From assembly GCA_030024085.1 (NCBI GenBank), contig JASEJE010000016.1:1-64000 (forward strand): DNA of 64,000 nt. The letters are read 5' to 3'. Both the position numbers and the translations under genes were made by a program. Shown here piece by piece: positions 35,204 to 43,550 of the stretch. Each line of letters starts with the position of its first letter. The first letter of the stretch is position 1. The DNA is from Bacillota bacterium. GTDB taxonomy: Bacteria; Bacillota; SHA-98; UBA4971. The notes beneath the pieces were generated by a model, which worked only from the letters and a program-made list of their open reading frames with translations, had not been told where the DNA came from and made no database searches.

Positions 35204-36478
35204 GTGGAATCACAGGTGGAACACGTCAGGCATCTTCAGTGCACCACGTGCGGCGCGGTCGTGGAGGAGAGCCATGCCGCGCTCACGTGCCCTTTCTGCG
35301 CGAGCGAAGGCATTCTGGATGTCATCTACGACTACGAGGCTATCGCGCGCAGGGTGAGCCGCGATTGCTTCGCCGCCAGCGGCGAGAATTCCATGTGGCG
35401 CTACGTGCCGTTCCTGCCGGTCGACCCGGCCTGGGAGAAGCCGCCGCTTCGGGTCGGGTGGACCCCGCTCCATGACGCCCGTCGCCTTGCTCGCGCGCTT
35501 GGGGCACGCACGGTTTTCGTGAAGGATGAAGGGGTGAATCCCACGGCGTCGCTCAAAGACAGGGCGTCGGCCATCGCGGCCGTCCGCGCGAAGGCGGCCG
35601 GGCGGCGCATCGTCGCTTGCGCCTCCACGGGCAACGCCGCCTCGTCGCTCGCGGGGTGCGCGGCGTCGATGGGCCTGCGCTCGTGTATCTTCGTGCCGAG
35701 GCGGGCGCCGCGCGGCAAGCTCATGCAGCTTCTCATCTATGGTGCCACCGTCGTTTCCGTGGACGGCTCCTACCACGACGCCTTCTCGCTCTCGGCGGCA
35801 GCCATTGAGAAGTGGGGCTGGTACAACCGCAACGCTGCCATCAACCCATACCTCGTCGAGGGCAAGAAGACCGTGAGCTTCGAAATATGCGAGCAGCTTG
35901 GCTGGCAAGTCCCCGACTGGGTGGTGGTCTCGGTCGGCGACGGCTGCACCATAGCAGGTGTGTACAAAGGTTTCTACGATTTCTTCAGGACCGGCCTCAT
36001 AACGCGGATTCCGCGCATTCTCGGCGTCCAGGCCACCGGATGCCAGCCGCTCGTCGAGGCGTTCAGGTCGGGCGAGCGCTTCCGGCCGTCGCCCGAGAAC
36101 ACCATAGCCGACAGCATAGCGGTGGGCGTGCCGCGCAACCCGACCAAGGCCCTGAATGCCGTCCGCCGATCTGGTGGCGACATGATCGCCGTGCCCGACG
36201 AGGAGATCCTCCGCGCTATGAGGCTGCTCGGGTCGACGACCGGCGTGTTCAGCGAGCCAGCCGGCGCTGCGAGCCTTGCGGGCCTTGCCACAGCCCTCGA
36301 AAGCGGCACCATAGGCCGCGAGGAGACGGTGGTCGTCATCGCTACCGGCAACGGCCTCAAGGACATCGCCAACGCCGAGCGGGCCGCGCCGCCTCCTATA
36401 GAGGTCGGGCCGAGCATCGAAGACCTCCGCCAGATGCTCGAGGCCCGCGCGCAAGACCTTCTAGCGCAGGGGGAATGA
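35204..36478 (+). CDS. Threonine-synthase-like PLP enzyme with N-terminal zinc ribbon
   Basis: 424 residues of the tryptophan-synthase-beta fold. An N-terminal zinc ribbon (CTTC at 13-16 and CPFC at 29-32) precedes the PLP domain; Lys118 in NPTASLKDRAS is the Schiff-base lysine. Further family blocks are ACASTGNAASSLAG, INPYLVEGKKTVSFEI and VVVSVGDGCTIAGVYKG (phosphate cup). True threonine synthase makes threonine from O-phosphohomoserine, but no other threonine gene is near, and the gene heads a purine/pyrimidine-type catabolic cluster. A beta-elimination or deamination of an amino-acid intermediate (such as 2,3-diaminopropionate, handled by YgeX in urate loci) is therefore a fair alternative. 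GTG start with GGAGGA upstream; its stop overlaps the start of the regulator (ATGA), so they are coupled. Confidence 0.8.
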   Translation: MESQVEHVRHLQCTTCGAVVEESHAALTCPFCASEGILDVIYDYEAIARRVSRDCFAASGENSMWRYVPFLPVDPAWEKPPLRVGWTPLHDARRLARALGARTVFVKDEGVNPTASLKDRASAIAAVRAKAAGRRIVACASTGNAASSLAGCAASMGLRSCIFVPRRAPRGKLMQLLIYGATVVSVDGSYHDAFSLSAAAIEKWGWYNRNAAINPYLVEGKKTVSFEICEQLGWQVPDWVVVSVGDGCTIAGVYKGFYDFFRTGLITRIPRILGVQATGCQPLVEAFRSGERFRPSPENTIADSIAVGVPRNPTKALNAVRRSGGDMIAVPDEEILRAMRLLGSTTGVFSEPAGAASLAGLATALESGTIGREETVVVIATGNGLKDIANAERAAPPPIEVGPSIEDLRQMLEARAQDLLAQGE

Positions 36479-37017
36479 CGTTGCTCGGCAGGAAGATACG
36501 GGAAAAGCGCCGCGAACGAGGAAAGAGCCTAAACGAACTTGCGGCGCTCACGGGGCTTACCGCAAGCTTCTTGAGCCAGGTCGAGAGGGACGTGGCCGAG
36601 CCGTCCATAACGTCTCTGCGCAAGATCGCGGAAGCTCTCGATGTGCCCATATTCTATTTCCTCCTTAACTCGGACGGTTACAGCCCCGTGGTGAGGAAGG
36701 ACAGCCGAAAGACCCTGAAGTTTCCCAGGTCCCACCTGGCCTTCGAGCTCCTGTCGCCCGACCTCAGCAGGCAGATGGAGGTCATGATGGCAACGCTCGA
36801 GCCCGGCACGTCCACATGTGAGGAGCCGCTTGCGCACCCCGGAGAGGAATGCACTGTGGTGCTGCAGGGCGCGATGGACATAGAGATTGGCGATGAGTGC
36901 TACCACCTGGAGGAGGGTGACAGCATCTACTACTATTGCGCCATCCCACACAAGATCACGAGCGTCGGCGACAAGGGCCTCGTCTTCATCTCCGCCATCA
37001 CGCCGCCGGCGTTCTAA
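36475..37017 (+). CDS. XRE-family regulator with C-terminal cupin sensor domain
   Basis: 180 residues. Helix-turn-helix of the XRE type at about 5-60 (GRKIREKRRERGKSLNELAALTGLTASFLSQVERDVAEPS), then a cupin domain at about 100-178 with PLAHPGEECTVVLQGAMDIEIGDECYHLEEGDSIYY, the two cupin motifs. HTH-cupin regulators typically sense a small metabolite of the pathway they control. Here the ATG overlaps the stop of the PLP-enzyme gene and the next genes belong to the purine-type cluster, so local control of that cluster is the simplest reading. The ligand is not known; candidate operators were not identified. Confidence 0.9.
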   Translation: MTLLGRKIREKRRERGKSLNELAALTGLTASFLSQVERDVAEPSITSLRKIAEALDVPIFYFLLNSDGYSPVVRKDSRKTLKFPRSHLAFELLSPDLSRQMEVMMATLEPGTSTCEEPLAHPGEECTVVLQGAMDIEIGDECYHLEEGDSIYYYCAIPHKITSVGDKGLVFISAITPPAF

Positions 37018-37018
37018 G

Positions 37019-37165
37019 TGCGGGTTCGGAAATCACCGCCGCCTTTCCAGGGGCTCGCGGTGTTGCACTCCGGGGACGGCGCGCTCGCGTCGTGCCTCGT
37101 CAGATTCGGCATCGAGACGTGCCAGATCGAAAGGGCCCCGTCGTGCAGGCACCGGCGACCCGGAA
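37019..37165 (+). repeat. Interspersed MITE-like repeat, degraded copy D
   Basis: Starts right after the regulator stop. A 29-base stretch (37061-37089, beginning TGTTGCACTCCGGGG) is identical to copy B at 33150-33178; flanking parts align only with mismatches and small gaps (for example GGCACCGGCGACCC near 37150). The terminal palindrome is lost, so this is an old copy. Confidence 0.7.
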
Positions 37166-37370
37166 GCTTCTCTCGGACCGACATGGATTTGTGGACTGGC
37201 ACATAGCGGGTAGCCGGCCCGATCCAGACGGGAACGAAGGGCCCAGGGGCAAGTGAACGGAGGGTGAAGGGGCGGGGAAACAAGGGGCGGAGGGGCAAGG
37301 AGCGAAGCCCAGGCAGGCTCGGGGGAACGAGGAGGTCGGGGACCACGCATCCGGGAGAGGAGAGGGCAAG
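37166..37370. other. Purine-rich leader before carbamate kinase
   Basis: From about 37250 the + strand is strikingly purine-rich (ggagggtgaaggggcggggaaac, ggggcggaggggcaaggagcg), ending in a strong ribosome-binding stretch (GGGAGAGGAGAGGG, 37353-37366). No promoter could be fixed. Confidence 0.4.
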
Positions 37371-38306
37371 GTGCAGACCACGATCGTTGTGGCTCTTGGG
37401 GGCAACGCCATTCTGAAGCCCGGCGAAAAGGGCACCGCCGCGCAGCAGATGGCCAACGTCGAGTCCACGTGCAGGAGCATCGTGCAGCTCATAAAGAGAG
37501 GGTACAGGGTGGTCATCACCCACGGCAACGGTCCGCAAGTAGGGAACATCCTCATCCAGAACCACGGCGCGCGTGATATCGTCCCCGCGATGCCGCTGGA
37601 CATCTGCGGCGCCGAGAGCCAGGGGCTCATCGGCTACATGATCCAGCAGGCCATGCACAACGAGATCGCCCGCCAGGGCCTCCGCGCTTCCGTAATCACC
37701 GTCCTCACCCAGGTCGTCGTTGACGCGGCCGACCCCGCGTTCACGAACCCCACGAAGCCCATTGGGCCGTTTTACACAGAGGAGGAAGCGCGCCGCTTCA
37801 TGGCCCAGCGGGGGGAGGTCTGGAAGGAGGATGCGGGCCGCGGCTGGCGCAAGGTTGTGCCGTCGCCCCTTCCGGTGCAGATTTTCGAGAGGCGCGCCAT
37901 TGAAAGCCTCCTCGATGAGGGTGAGGTCGTCATTGCCGCCGGGGGCGGGGGCATCCCTGTCATCAAGGAGGGGGAGACGCTGCGCGGGGTCGAGGCGGTC
38001 ATTGACAAGGACCTCGCCAGCGCCAAGCTGGCGACGGACATCGGCGCCGACATCCTGCTCATTCTGACGGACGTGGAGAAGGTGGCCATAAACTACCGCA
38101 CCCCGTCGCAGGTTTTCCTCGACAGCATGACCATCGAGGAAGCCAGGCGCTACATGGCCGAAGGGCATTTCAGGGCGGGAAGCATGGGTCCGAAGGTGCA
38201 GGCCTCCGTCAACTTCGCATCCGCCGGCGGGCTTGCGATAATCGCGTCGCTCGACAGGTGCCTCGACGCCCTCGACGGCCAGAGTGGCACCAGGATTGCC
38301 AGGTAG
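37371..38306 (+). CDS. arcC: Carbamate kinase
   Basis: Converts carbamoyl phosphate and ADP to ATP, CO2 and ammonia in the cytoplasm: an energy-yielding last step of arginine, allantoin or purine fermentation. 311 residues, the family length. TIVVALGGNAIL at the N-terminus, VVITHGNGPQVGNIL, VDAADPAFTNPTKPIGPFYTEEEA and the AAGGGGIPVI block are carbamate-kinase signatures, with VIDKDLASAKLA and PKVQASVNFA toward the end. GTG start with GGGAGAGGAGAGGG upstream. No arcA or arcB is nearby; instead hydantoinase and xanthine-dehydrogenase genes follow, so it probably harvests ATP from carbamoyl phosphate made in ureide breakdown. A carbamoyltransferase (ygeW type) that would supply carbamoyl phosphate is not in the window. 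Confidence 0.95.
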   Translation: MQTTIVVALGGNAILKPGEKGTAAQQMANVESTCRSIVQLIKRGYRVVITHGNGPQVGNILIQNHGARDIVPAMPLDICGAESQGLIGYMIQQAMHNEIARQGLRASVITVLTQVVVDAADPAFTNPTKPIGPFYTEEEARRFMAQRGEVWKEDAGRGWRKVVPSPLPVQIFERRAIESLLDEGEVVIAAGGGGIPVIKEGETLRGVEAVIDKDLASAKLATDIGADILLILTDVEKVAINYRTPSQVFLDSMTIEEARRYMAEGHFRAGSMGPKVQASVNFASAGGLAIIASLDRCLDALDGQSGTRIAR

Positions 38307-38395
38307 CGCGCGAGCACGAACGGGGCGCGGCCGCCGCGAGGCGAAAACGAGCCAGGCGAGGCCGTGGCGTAAGGTCAGGGAGGGGTGGCGCAGTC

Positions 38396-39769
38396 GTGGA
38401 CTTCCTCATCACAGGAGGACTCGTGGTAACGGCGGATGGCGAGTTCCGCGCGGACGTGGCCGTGGACGGAGAGAAGATCGTCTCCGTCGGTGAGGCTCTC
38501 CCCAGAACGCCCGAGGCCGTGGTGCTCGACGCATCCGGCAAGTACGTGCTTCCCGGGGTCATAGACGTGCATACGCACTTCGCCCTGCGTTCCCGCGGGA
38601 CCGTCACCGCCGATGATTTCGCCTCGGGCACGCGTTCCGCAGCGTGCGGTGGCGTCACGACCGTGGTCGACTTCGCGGACCAGCTTCCCGGCGCGTCCAT
38701 TGTAAGGTCGGCCCGGGCGCGCATCGAGGAGGCGGCGCCCGGCGCCTCGGTGGACTTCGCGTTGCACATGACGATCACGAGGGTGCCGGAGGACCTTTCG
38801 GGCGAGATGGCAGATCTCGCAAGGATGGGCGTAGGGGCCGTCAAGCTCTTCACCACGTACAGGGCGGCGGGGTATCTTCTGGAGGACGACGACTTCCTGG
38901 CGGTGGCAAAGGCCGCGAATGACGCCGGCCTTCTTGTCACGGTGCACGCTGAAGACAACGACATCGTGGAACGGCTCGAGGCTGCGTTCCGCGACCAGGG
39001 GACGGCGTCGCCGTCGCAACACGCCAGGTCGCGGCCGTCCGAGGCTGAGGCCGTAGCCATCAGGAACGTGGCCGCGTATCTTGGAAGGCTCGGCATTCCC
39101 GTCTACTTCGTGCACGTCTCGAGCCTCGCGGGGCTTCAAGCGGTCCGCGAGGCGAGGCGGGCGGGCCGCGCCGTCCACGCCGAGACGTGCCCCCATTATC
39201 TGCTGCTGACCGAGGACGAGTATTCACGGGACAGGGCGCGGGAATTCATCATGACGCCGCCCCTCCGAACCGCGCCGGACGCGTCGGCGTTATGGAACGC
39301 CGTCCTCGGCGGCGAGATCGATGTCATCGCCACCGACCACTGCGCCTTCACGCGGGAGCAGAAGGCCCTCGGTGAGACGTGCTTCGACGTCTTGCCAGGG
39401 ATTCCCGGGGTCGAAACGCTCCTTCCGCTCATTCATCATGAGGGGGTGGTGCGGCGAGGCATGGAGCTTCGAGACATGGTCAAGGTGCTCTCCCACAACC
39501 CGGCGCGGCTGTTTGGGATCTATCCCCGCAAAGGGGCTGTCGCTCCTGGCGCGGACGCTGACATAGTCATCTTCGACCCGGGGTGTGCCCGGGCGATTTC
39601 CGCAGCGGACCTGCATTCGAACGCAGGGTACACGCCCTACGAGGGGATGAAGGTGCAGGGGTGGCCTCGAACGGTGATGGTTCGCGGCAGGGTCGTATTT
39701 GCCGGCGACCAGTTCGTCGGCACACCTGGATGGGGCAGGTTCGTCCCGGCCGCATCCGGACGCGGTTGA
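38396..39769 (+). CDS. hyuA: Hydantoinase/dihydropyrimidinase family cyclic amidohydrolase
   Basis: Opens cyclic ureides (dihydropyrimidines, hydantoins, allantoin-like rings) in the cytoplasm. 457 residues with the binuclear metal site of the family: His59 and His61 (DVHTHF), Lys150 (GVGAVKLFTTY), the usual carbamylated lysine, then HAEDND, YFVHVSSL and ATDHCAFT, whose Asp is the catalytic base. The GTG at 38396 with AGGGAGGGGTGG upstream gives the family N-terminus DFLITGGLVVTADGEF. Located between arcC and a 2Fe-2S dehydrogenase subunit and close to preT/preA, so either a reductive pyrimidine pathway or the hydantoinase step of anaerobic purine degradation fits. Substrate cannot be told from sequence. 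Confidence 0.93.
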   Translation: MDFLITGGLVVTADGEFRADVAVDGEKIVSVGEALPRTPEAVVLDASGKYVLPGVIDVHTHFALRSRGTVTADDFASGTRSAACGGVTTVVDFADQLPGASIVRSARARIEEAAPGASVDFALHMTITRVPEDLSGEMADLARMGVGAVKLFTTYRAAGYLLEDDDFLAVAKAANDAGLLVTVHAEDNDIVERLEAAFRDQGTASPSQHARSRPSEAEAVAIRNVAAYLGRLGIPVYFVHVSSLAGLQAVREARRAGRAVHAETCPHYLLLTEDEYSRDRAREFIMTPPLRTAPDASALWNAVLGGEIDVIATDHCAFTREQKALGETCFDVLPGIPGVETLLPLIHHEGVVRRGMELRDMVKVLSHNPARLFGIYPRKGAVAPGADADIVIFDPGCARAISAADLHSNAGYTPYEGMKVQGWPRTVMVRGRVVFAGDQFVGTPGWGRFVPAASGRG

Positions 39770-39843
39770 TGGTGGCCGGCGCCGGGCGAGGCGGCGGGGA
39801 GGGAGTTGTCACGCTGGGCGAGCAGAAGGGTTGGTGGTCTCCA

Positions 39844-40434
39844 GTGAGCGAATGCTGTGGTGCCGGGGGCGCGCGGGAGAGCGCGGCGAATGGCCCTGGG
39901 CCGAGAGCGACGTTCAGTGTCAACATGTTGGTGAACGGCCGCGCCGTGCGGGCGGAGGTCCCTGCGACGCGCACCCTGCTCGAGTTCATCCGGGAAGACC
40001 TGGGCCTCACCGGCACGAAAGAGGGTTGCGGCAAGGGCGAGTGCGGAGCGTGCACGGTGCTCCTCGACGGAAGGCCTGTGAACTCGTGCCTGGTGCTGGC
40101 TTACCAGGCCGACGGCCGAGAGGTGTTGACCGTTGAAGGCCTGGAGCAGGATGGCAGCCTTCACCCGATCCAGGAGGCGTTCGTGGCCGAGGGCGCGGTG
40201 CAGTGTGGGTTCTGCACGCCGGGGATGATCATGTCCGCCCGTGCCCTGCTCGACGTGAATCCGTCCCCGACGCGGGACGAGATCCGGCGGGCGATATCGG
40301 GAAACCTGTGCAGATGCACCGGTTATGCGAAGATAATCAAGGCCGTCGAGGCAGCGGCGTCGAGGCTCAAGGTAGCAGGCTCAGATGGCGGGGCCGGGGC
40401 GGCCGGCACGGGCACGACGGGTGCCGCCGGATGA
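39844..40434 (+). CDS. Xanthine-dehydrogenase-type 2Fe-2S subunit (first set)
   Basis: 196 residues. Plant-type ferredoxin domain with EGCGKGECGACTVLLDG and LVLAYQ (first 2Fe-2S cluster), then the helical domain with VQCGFCTPGM and SGNLCRCTGY (second cluster). This small subunit carries electrons from the molybdenum centre to FAD in three-subunit xanthine dehydrogenases and related hydroxylases. It has a Cys/Gly-rich N-terminal extension and an Ala/Gly-rich tail. Starts are uncertain: the GTG at 39844 is chosen; an ATG at 39769 overlapping the previous stop (TGATG) would add 25 residues. Its partners, the FAD and molybdenum subunits, are about 6-7 kb downstream, with cofactor genes between. 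Its stop overlaps the mocA start (ATGA). Confidence 0.92.
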   Translation: MSECCGAGGARESAANGPGPRATFSVNMLVNGRAVRAEVPATRTLLEFIREDLGLTGTKEGCGKGECGACTVLLDGRPVNSCLVLAYQADGREVLTVEGLEQDGSLHPIQEAFVAEGAVQCGFCTPGMIMSARALLDVNPSPTRDEIRRAISGNLCRCTGYAKIIKAVEAAASRLKVAGSDGGAGAAGTGTTGAAG

Positions 40435-41075
40435 TAGCCGCCGTCATTCTCGCAGCAGGCGAATCGCGCAGGATGGGCCGGCTGAAGCAGGTCCTTTCCT
40501 GGGGCGACCGGACGGTGGTGGAGGCGGCGGTCGACGCGGCCCTCGGCGCGCCGGAGGTGGACGTGGTCGTGGCGGTGCTGGGGCACGAAGCCGAGACGGT
40601 GGAGGCCGCGCTCCGCTCCCGACCGCGCCCGAGAATGCGCGTGGTCGCAAACCCCGACTACCGTCTCGGGATGCTGTCGTCGGTCAAGGCTGGGGTGAGG
40701 GCGCTGGAACCAGGGGTTGAGGCCCTTCTCGTGGTCCCGGCGGACCAGCCCGCTATCCGCCCCGAAGACTATAGCCTGGTCGTGCAGGCGTACAGGCGCG
40801 CCCGGCCGCCCGTCGACATCGTCGTCCCGACCTTCGGCGGGAAGGGAGGGCACCCGACGCTTTTCGCCGGGGCCCTCAGACAGGAGGTTCTGGAGCTACC
40901 GTATAGCGGGCAGGGGCTTCGCGACCTCGTGAAAAGGCATGAAGGCCGGGTTGCCCGGGTGGAAATGGGCGAGCGGGCGGTGGTCGAGGACCTGGATACG
41001 ATCGAAGACTACACGCGAGCGCTTGAGAACATGCACCTGGACCGGGCGCGGCACGGAGAGGGGACCCGATCATGA
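40431..41075 (+). CDS. mocA: MocA-type molybdenum cofactor cytidylyltransferase
   Basis: Adds CMP to molybdopterin to make the cytosine-dinucleotide cofactor used by xanthine-dehydrogenase-family enzymes. 214 residues; the nucleotidyltransferase signature LAAGESRRMGRLKQVLSWGD lies at about 7-26, followed by NPDYRLGMLSSVKAGV, VPADQPAI (metal-binding DQP) and GGKGGHPTLFAG. ATG overlaps the stop of the 2Fe-2S subunit gene. Short length and the FGGKGGHP block favour MocA over MobA. Its presence, with XdhC next door, indicates dedicated maturation of the dehydrogenases encoded here. Confidence 0.92.
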   Translation: MIAAVILAAGESRRMGRLKQVLSWGDRTVVEAAVDAALGAPEVDVVVAVLGHEAETVEAALRSRPRPRMRVVANPDYRLGMLSSVKAGVRALEPGVEALLVVPADQPAIRPEDYSLVVQAYRRARPPVDIVVPTFGGKGGHPTLFAGALRQEVLELPYSGQGLRDLVKRHEGRVARVEMGERAVVEDLDTIEDYTRALENMHLDRARHGEGTRS

Positions 41076-41104
41076 GCGGCGGCAGCGGCTCACATGCGCG
41101 CTAA
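41072..41104 (+). CDS. Possible 10-codon overlapping mini-ORF
   Basis: ATG at 41072 overlaps the mocA stop (ATGA) and runs ten codons to TAA at 41102. It may only keep ribosomes on the message before xdhC; no conserved peptide can be claimed. Confidence 0.2.
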   Translation: MSGGSGSHAR

Positions 41105-41168
41105 AAAGTATCGCGAACTCGTGGCGGTCTACTCAGAGCCTGCATTGGACGAAGGGAAGGGACTTGCA

Positions 41169-42017
41169 GTGGAGGGTGAACGTGTACGAGAGCCCGGGTC
41201 CGGACGCGGACCTCTGACCGGCACAGGTCCTGCCGACTCCGTGGCCGTCTACAAGGAGATCGCCCGCATCATCGACGAGGGGCGGCGGGCGGCGCTCGCC
41301 ACCGTCATCGCGACGCAGGCGTCGTCGCCGGGCCTTCCCGGCTTCAAGATGCTGGTCTTCCCCGACGGGTCCGCGCTCGGCACTGTCGGCGGGGGAGCGC
41401 TTGAGGCAAGGATCATCCGCGAGGCGCAGGACGCCCTGACGGAGGACGCACCGAGGCTCGTCGAGGTGGAGCTTGCGCCTGGGACCCAGGACAGCCTCGG
41501 GATGATATGCGGAGGCGTGGCGAGAGTGTACATCGAGCCCATAGCGCCGAGGCCCAGGGTCGTAGTCTTCGGGGCAGGGCACGTGGGAGCGGCCGTGGCT
41601 CACGTCGCGACAGTGGCCGGGTTCAGGGCGGTGGTAGTGGACGACCGTCCGGAGTTCGCCGACAGGGAGAGGCTGGTGGCCGACGAGGTGACGGTCTCGG
41701 ACCTCCCCGATGCGGCGCGGAGCGTCCACATGGACTCCAGCACATACGTGGTCATCGTCACTCGCGGCCATGCTTTCGACCGGGAGGTGCTGGCCGAGTG
41801 CCTGAGGCGCAAGCCCCGCCCGGCCTACATCGGCATGATCGGGAGCCGGTCGAAGGTTCGCGCTACCTTCGACGCGCTCCTCGGCGAGGGTCTCTCTCAG
41901 GAGGATGTGGCGTGCGTACACGCGCCCGTAGGCCTCGACATCGGCGCGAAAACGGCGCAGGAGATCGCCGTGGCGATCGTGGCGGAGATGATCGCGGTCA
42001 AGAATGGGAAGATATGA
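41169..42017 (+). CDS. xdhC: XdhC/CoxI-family dehydrogenase maturation factor
   Basis: XdhC proteins bind the molybdenum cofactor, help its sulfuration and insert it into xanthine dehydrogenase. 282 residues: an N-terminal XdhC domain (YKEIARIIDEGRRAALATVIATQASSPG; VGGGALEARII; MICGGVARVYIEPI) and a C-terminal Rossmann domain (VVVFGAGHVGAAVAHVA, about 132-148; YIGMIGSRSKV; HAPVGLDIGAKTAQEIAVAI). GTG at 41169 has GAAGGGAAGGG seven bases upstream and is preferred over an ATG at 41094 without such a site. It follows mocA and precedes preT, matching the order of cofactor genes in YqeB/MocA-containing purine loci. Confidence 0.9.
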   Translation: MEGERVREPGSGRGPLTGTGPADSVAVYKEIARIIDEGRRAALATVIATQASSPGLPGFKMLVFPDGSALGTVGGGALEARIIREAQDALTEDAPRLVEVELAPGTQDSLGMICGGVARVYIEPIAPRPRVVVFGAGHVGAAVAHVATVAGFRAVVVDDRPEFADRERLVADEVTVSDLPDAARSVHMDSSTYVVIVTRGHAFDREVLAECLRRKPRPAYIGMIGSRSKVRATFDALLGEGLSQEDVACVHAPVGLDIGAKTAQEIAVAIVAEMIAVKNGKI

Positions 42018-42090
42018 GCCGGCAACCCGGCAGACGCTGGAAAACCCGGAGGAATCGACGAACCACCGCTTTGAGGAGGCAGTTGCGGGC

Positions 42091-43440
42091 ATGGGTGTAA
42101 GAGCCAGGATGCAGGAGATTTCGCCGGAGGAGCGGAAGAAGGGATTCGATGAAGTTGAACGGGGGCTTGCGATACACCAGGCGCTCGCCGAGGCTTCGAG
42201 GTGCCTTTTCTGTCACGATGCCCCATGCGTCGCGGGGTGCCCTGCCGGAGTCGACGTGCCAGGGTTCATCCGGAGGCTGAAGACCAGGAACTTCATCGGC
42301 GCTGCGCGGCTCATACGCGATGCCAATATCCTCGCGGGAGTGTGCGCGAGGGTGTGCCCGGCGGAGGAGCTTTGCGAGAAGAAGTGCTCCAGCACGAACC
42401 TGTCGGAGCCGATAGCCATCGCGGCGCTCCAGCGGTTTGCGGCCGACGAGGAGCTAAGACGCGGAATCCGGCTCCCGGGTCCGGGTGTGCCTACAGGGAG
42501 AAAAGTGGCGGTCATCGGGTCGGGCCCGGCGGGCCTCGCATGCGCCCACGAGCTTGCGACGCTGGGGCACTCCGTGACGGTCTACGAGGCCGACGAGAAG
42601 CCGGGCGGGCTTCTTGTTCGCGGGATACCCCGGTACAGGCTGCCGCTCGCCGTTGCGGAGGCGGAGGTCCGCGCCGTGCTTGAATCGTCCGGCGTGGAGA
42701 TCAGGTCAGGGGTGTGTGTGGGCAGGGACATATCGGCCGACGAGATCCGGAGATCGTCCGACGCCGTATTCCTCTCCCCGGGCCTGGGGTACCAGTCGTC
42801 GCTTGGGGTCCCGGGCGAACGCCTCCCCGGCGTTCTCCAGGCGGGTGAGGTCCTGAGGAAGGTGGCCGCCGGCAATGACGTGCGGTTTACCGGGAGGGTG
42901 GCAGTCATCGGCGGTGGCAACGTGGCCATGGACGCCGCGTGTTCCGCCCTGCGCTGCGGAGCCTCGGAGGTCGTGGTGCTTTACAGGCGCTCGCTCGATG
43001 AAATGCCCGCCTGGAAGCGGGAATACGAGTTCGCCGCGGCCGAGGGGGTGAAGTTCGAGTTCCTCACCGCCCCGACGAGGTTCGTCGAGGACGGTGGTGG
43101 CCTTGCGGGAGTCGAGTGCGTGCGCACGCGTCTGGGCGAGCCCGACTCGAGCGGGCGGAGAAGGCCGGAAATGATCCCCGGAAGTGAGCATATGATCGAG
43201 GTACGCACCGCCATCGTGGCGACGGGCCAGGCGCCCTGGCCGGGGCTTGTCGGGCTTTTCCGCGGCCTGGCTGCCGGGAAGGCGGGCGTCATTGAGGTGG
43301 ACCAGGGAAGCCAGATGACGTCGGTGGAGGGCGTGTTCGCCGGGGGCGATGTGACAAGTGGCGGCGCCACGGTGGTGCAGGCGGTTGCCGAGGGCAAGAG
43401 AGCCGCGAAGGCCATCGACGCCTACTTGAAACGGGTTTGA
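42091..43440 (+). CDS. preT: PreT-type NAD(P)-binding, Fe-S flavoprotein subunit of dihydropyrimidine dehydrogenase
   Basis: Transfers electrons between NAD(P)H and the PreA subunit; the partnership reduces uracil/thymine or runs in reverse. 449 residues: an N-terminal double 4Fe-4S domain (CLFCHDAPCVAGCP; CARVCPAEELCEKKC), an FAD domain (AVIGSGPAGLACAHEL; GGLLVRGIPRYRLP) and an NAD(P) domain (AVIGGGNVAMDAACSALR), with GVFAGGDVTSGGATVVQAVAEG near the end. The same fold occurs in glutamate synthase small chains, but preA lies nearby. ATG at 42091 with GAGGAGGC upstream is preferred; an ATG at 42004 overlapping xdhC would add 29 residues. preA is separated from it by an unexpected peptidase-like gene. 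Confidence 0.92.
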   Translation: MGVRARMQEISPEERKKGFDEVERGLAIHQALAEASRCLFCHDAPCVAGCPAGVDVPGFIRRLKTRNFIGAARLIRDANILAGVCARVCPAEELCEKKCSSTNLSEPIAIAALQRFAADEELRRGIRLPGPGVPTGRKVAVIGSGPAGLACAHELATLGHSVTVYEADEKPGGLLVRGIPRYRLPLAVAEAEVRAVLESSGVEIRSGVCVGRDISADEIRRSSDAVFLSPGLGYQSSLGVPGERLPGVLQAGEVLRKVAAGNDVRFTGRVAVIGGGNVAMDAACSALRCGASEVVVLYRRSLDEMPAWKREYEFAAAEGVKFEFLTAPTRFVEDGGGLAGVECVRTRLGEPDSSGRRRPEMIPGSEHMIEVRTAIVATGQAPWPGLVGLFRGLAAGKAGVIEVDQGSQMTSVEGVFAGGDVTSGGATVVQAVAEGKRAAKAIDAYLKRV

Positions 43441-43492
43441 CCCTTCGGGGCCGGGTTCGGGTGAGCGACGTCAGGTGGGCCGTCCCCACCCG

Positions 43493-43520
43493 GCTGCCAG
43501 CGTTGCACCCCCGGACGGCG
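43493..43520 (+). repeat. Possible short relic of the MITE-like repeat (copy E)
   Basis: GCTGCC-A-GCGTTGCACCCCCGGACGGCG resembles the internal part of copy B (about 33143-33171) with several mismatches. It supports a non-coding origin of the stretch just before the peptidase-like gene, but the match is short. Confidence 0.35.
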
Positions 43521-43550
43521 TCCCAGGCCGGGATCTCCACCGGATGTGAG

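Noticed and set aside
35204-36478. Housekeeping threonine synthase (thrC)
   Set aside because: The fold fits, but there is no hom or thrB nearby, and coupling to an HTH-cupin regulator and a purine-type cluster makes a catabolic role more likely; kept as a generic call.
43437-43550. TTG start at 43437 for the peptidase-like gene
   Set aside because: The extra 38 codons overlap a relic of the interspersed repeat and have no peptidase-family resemblance; ATG at 43551 preferred.
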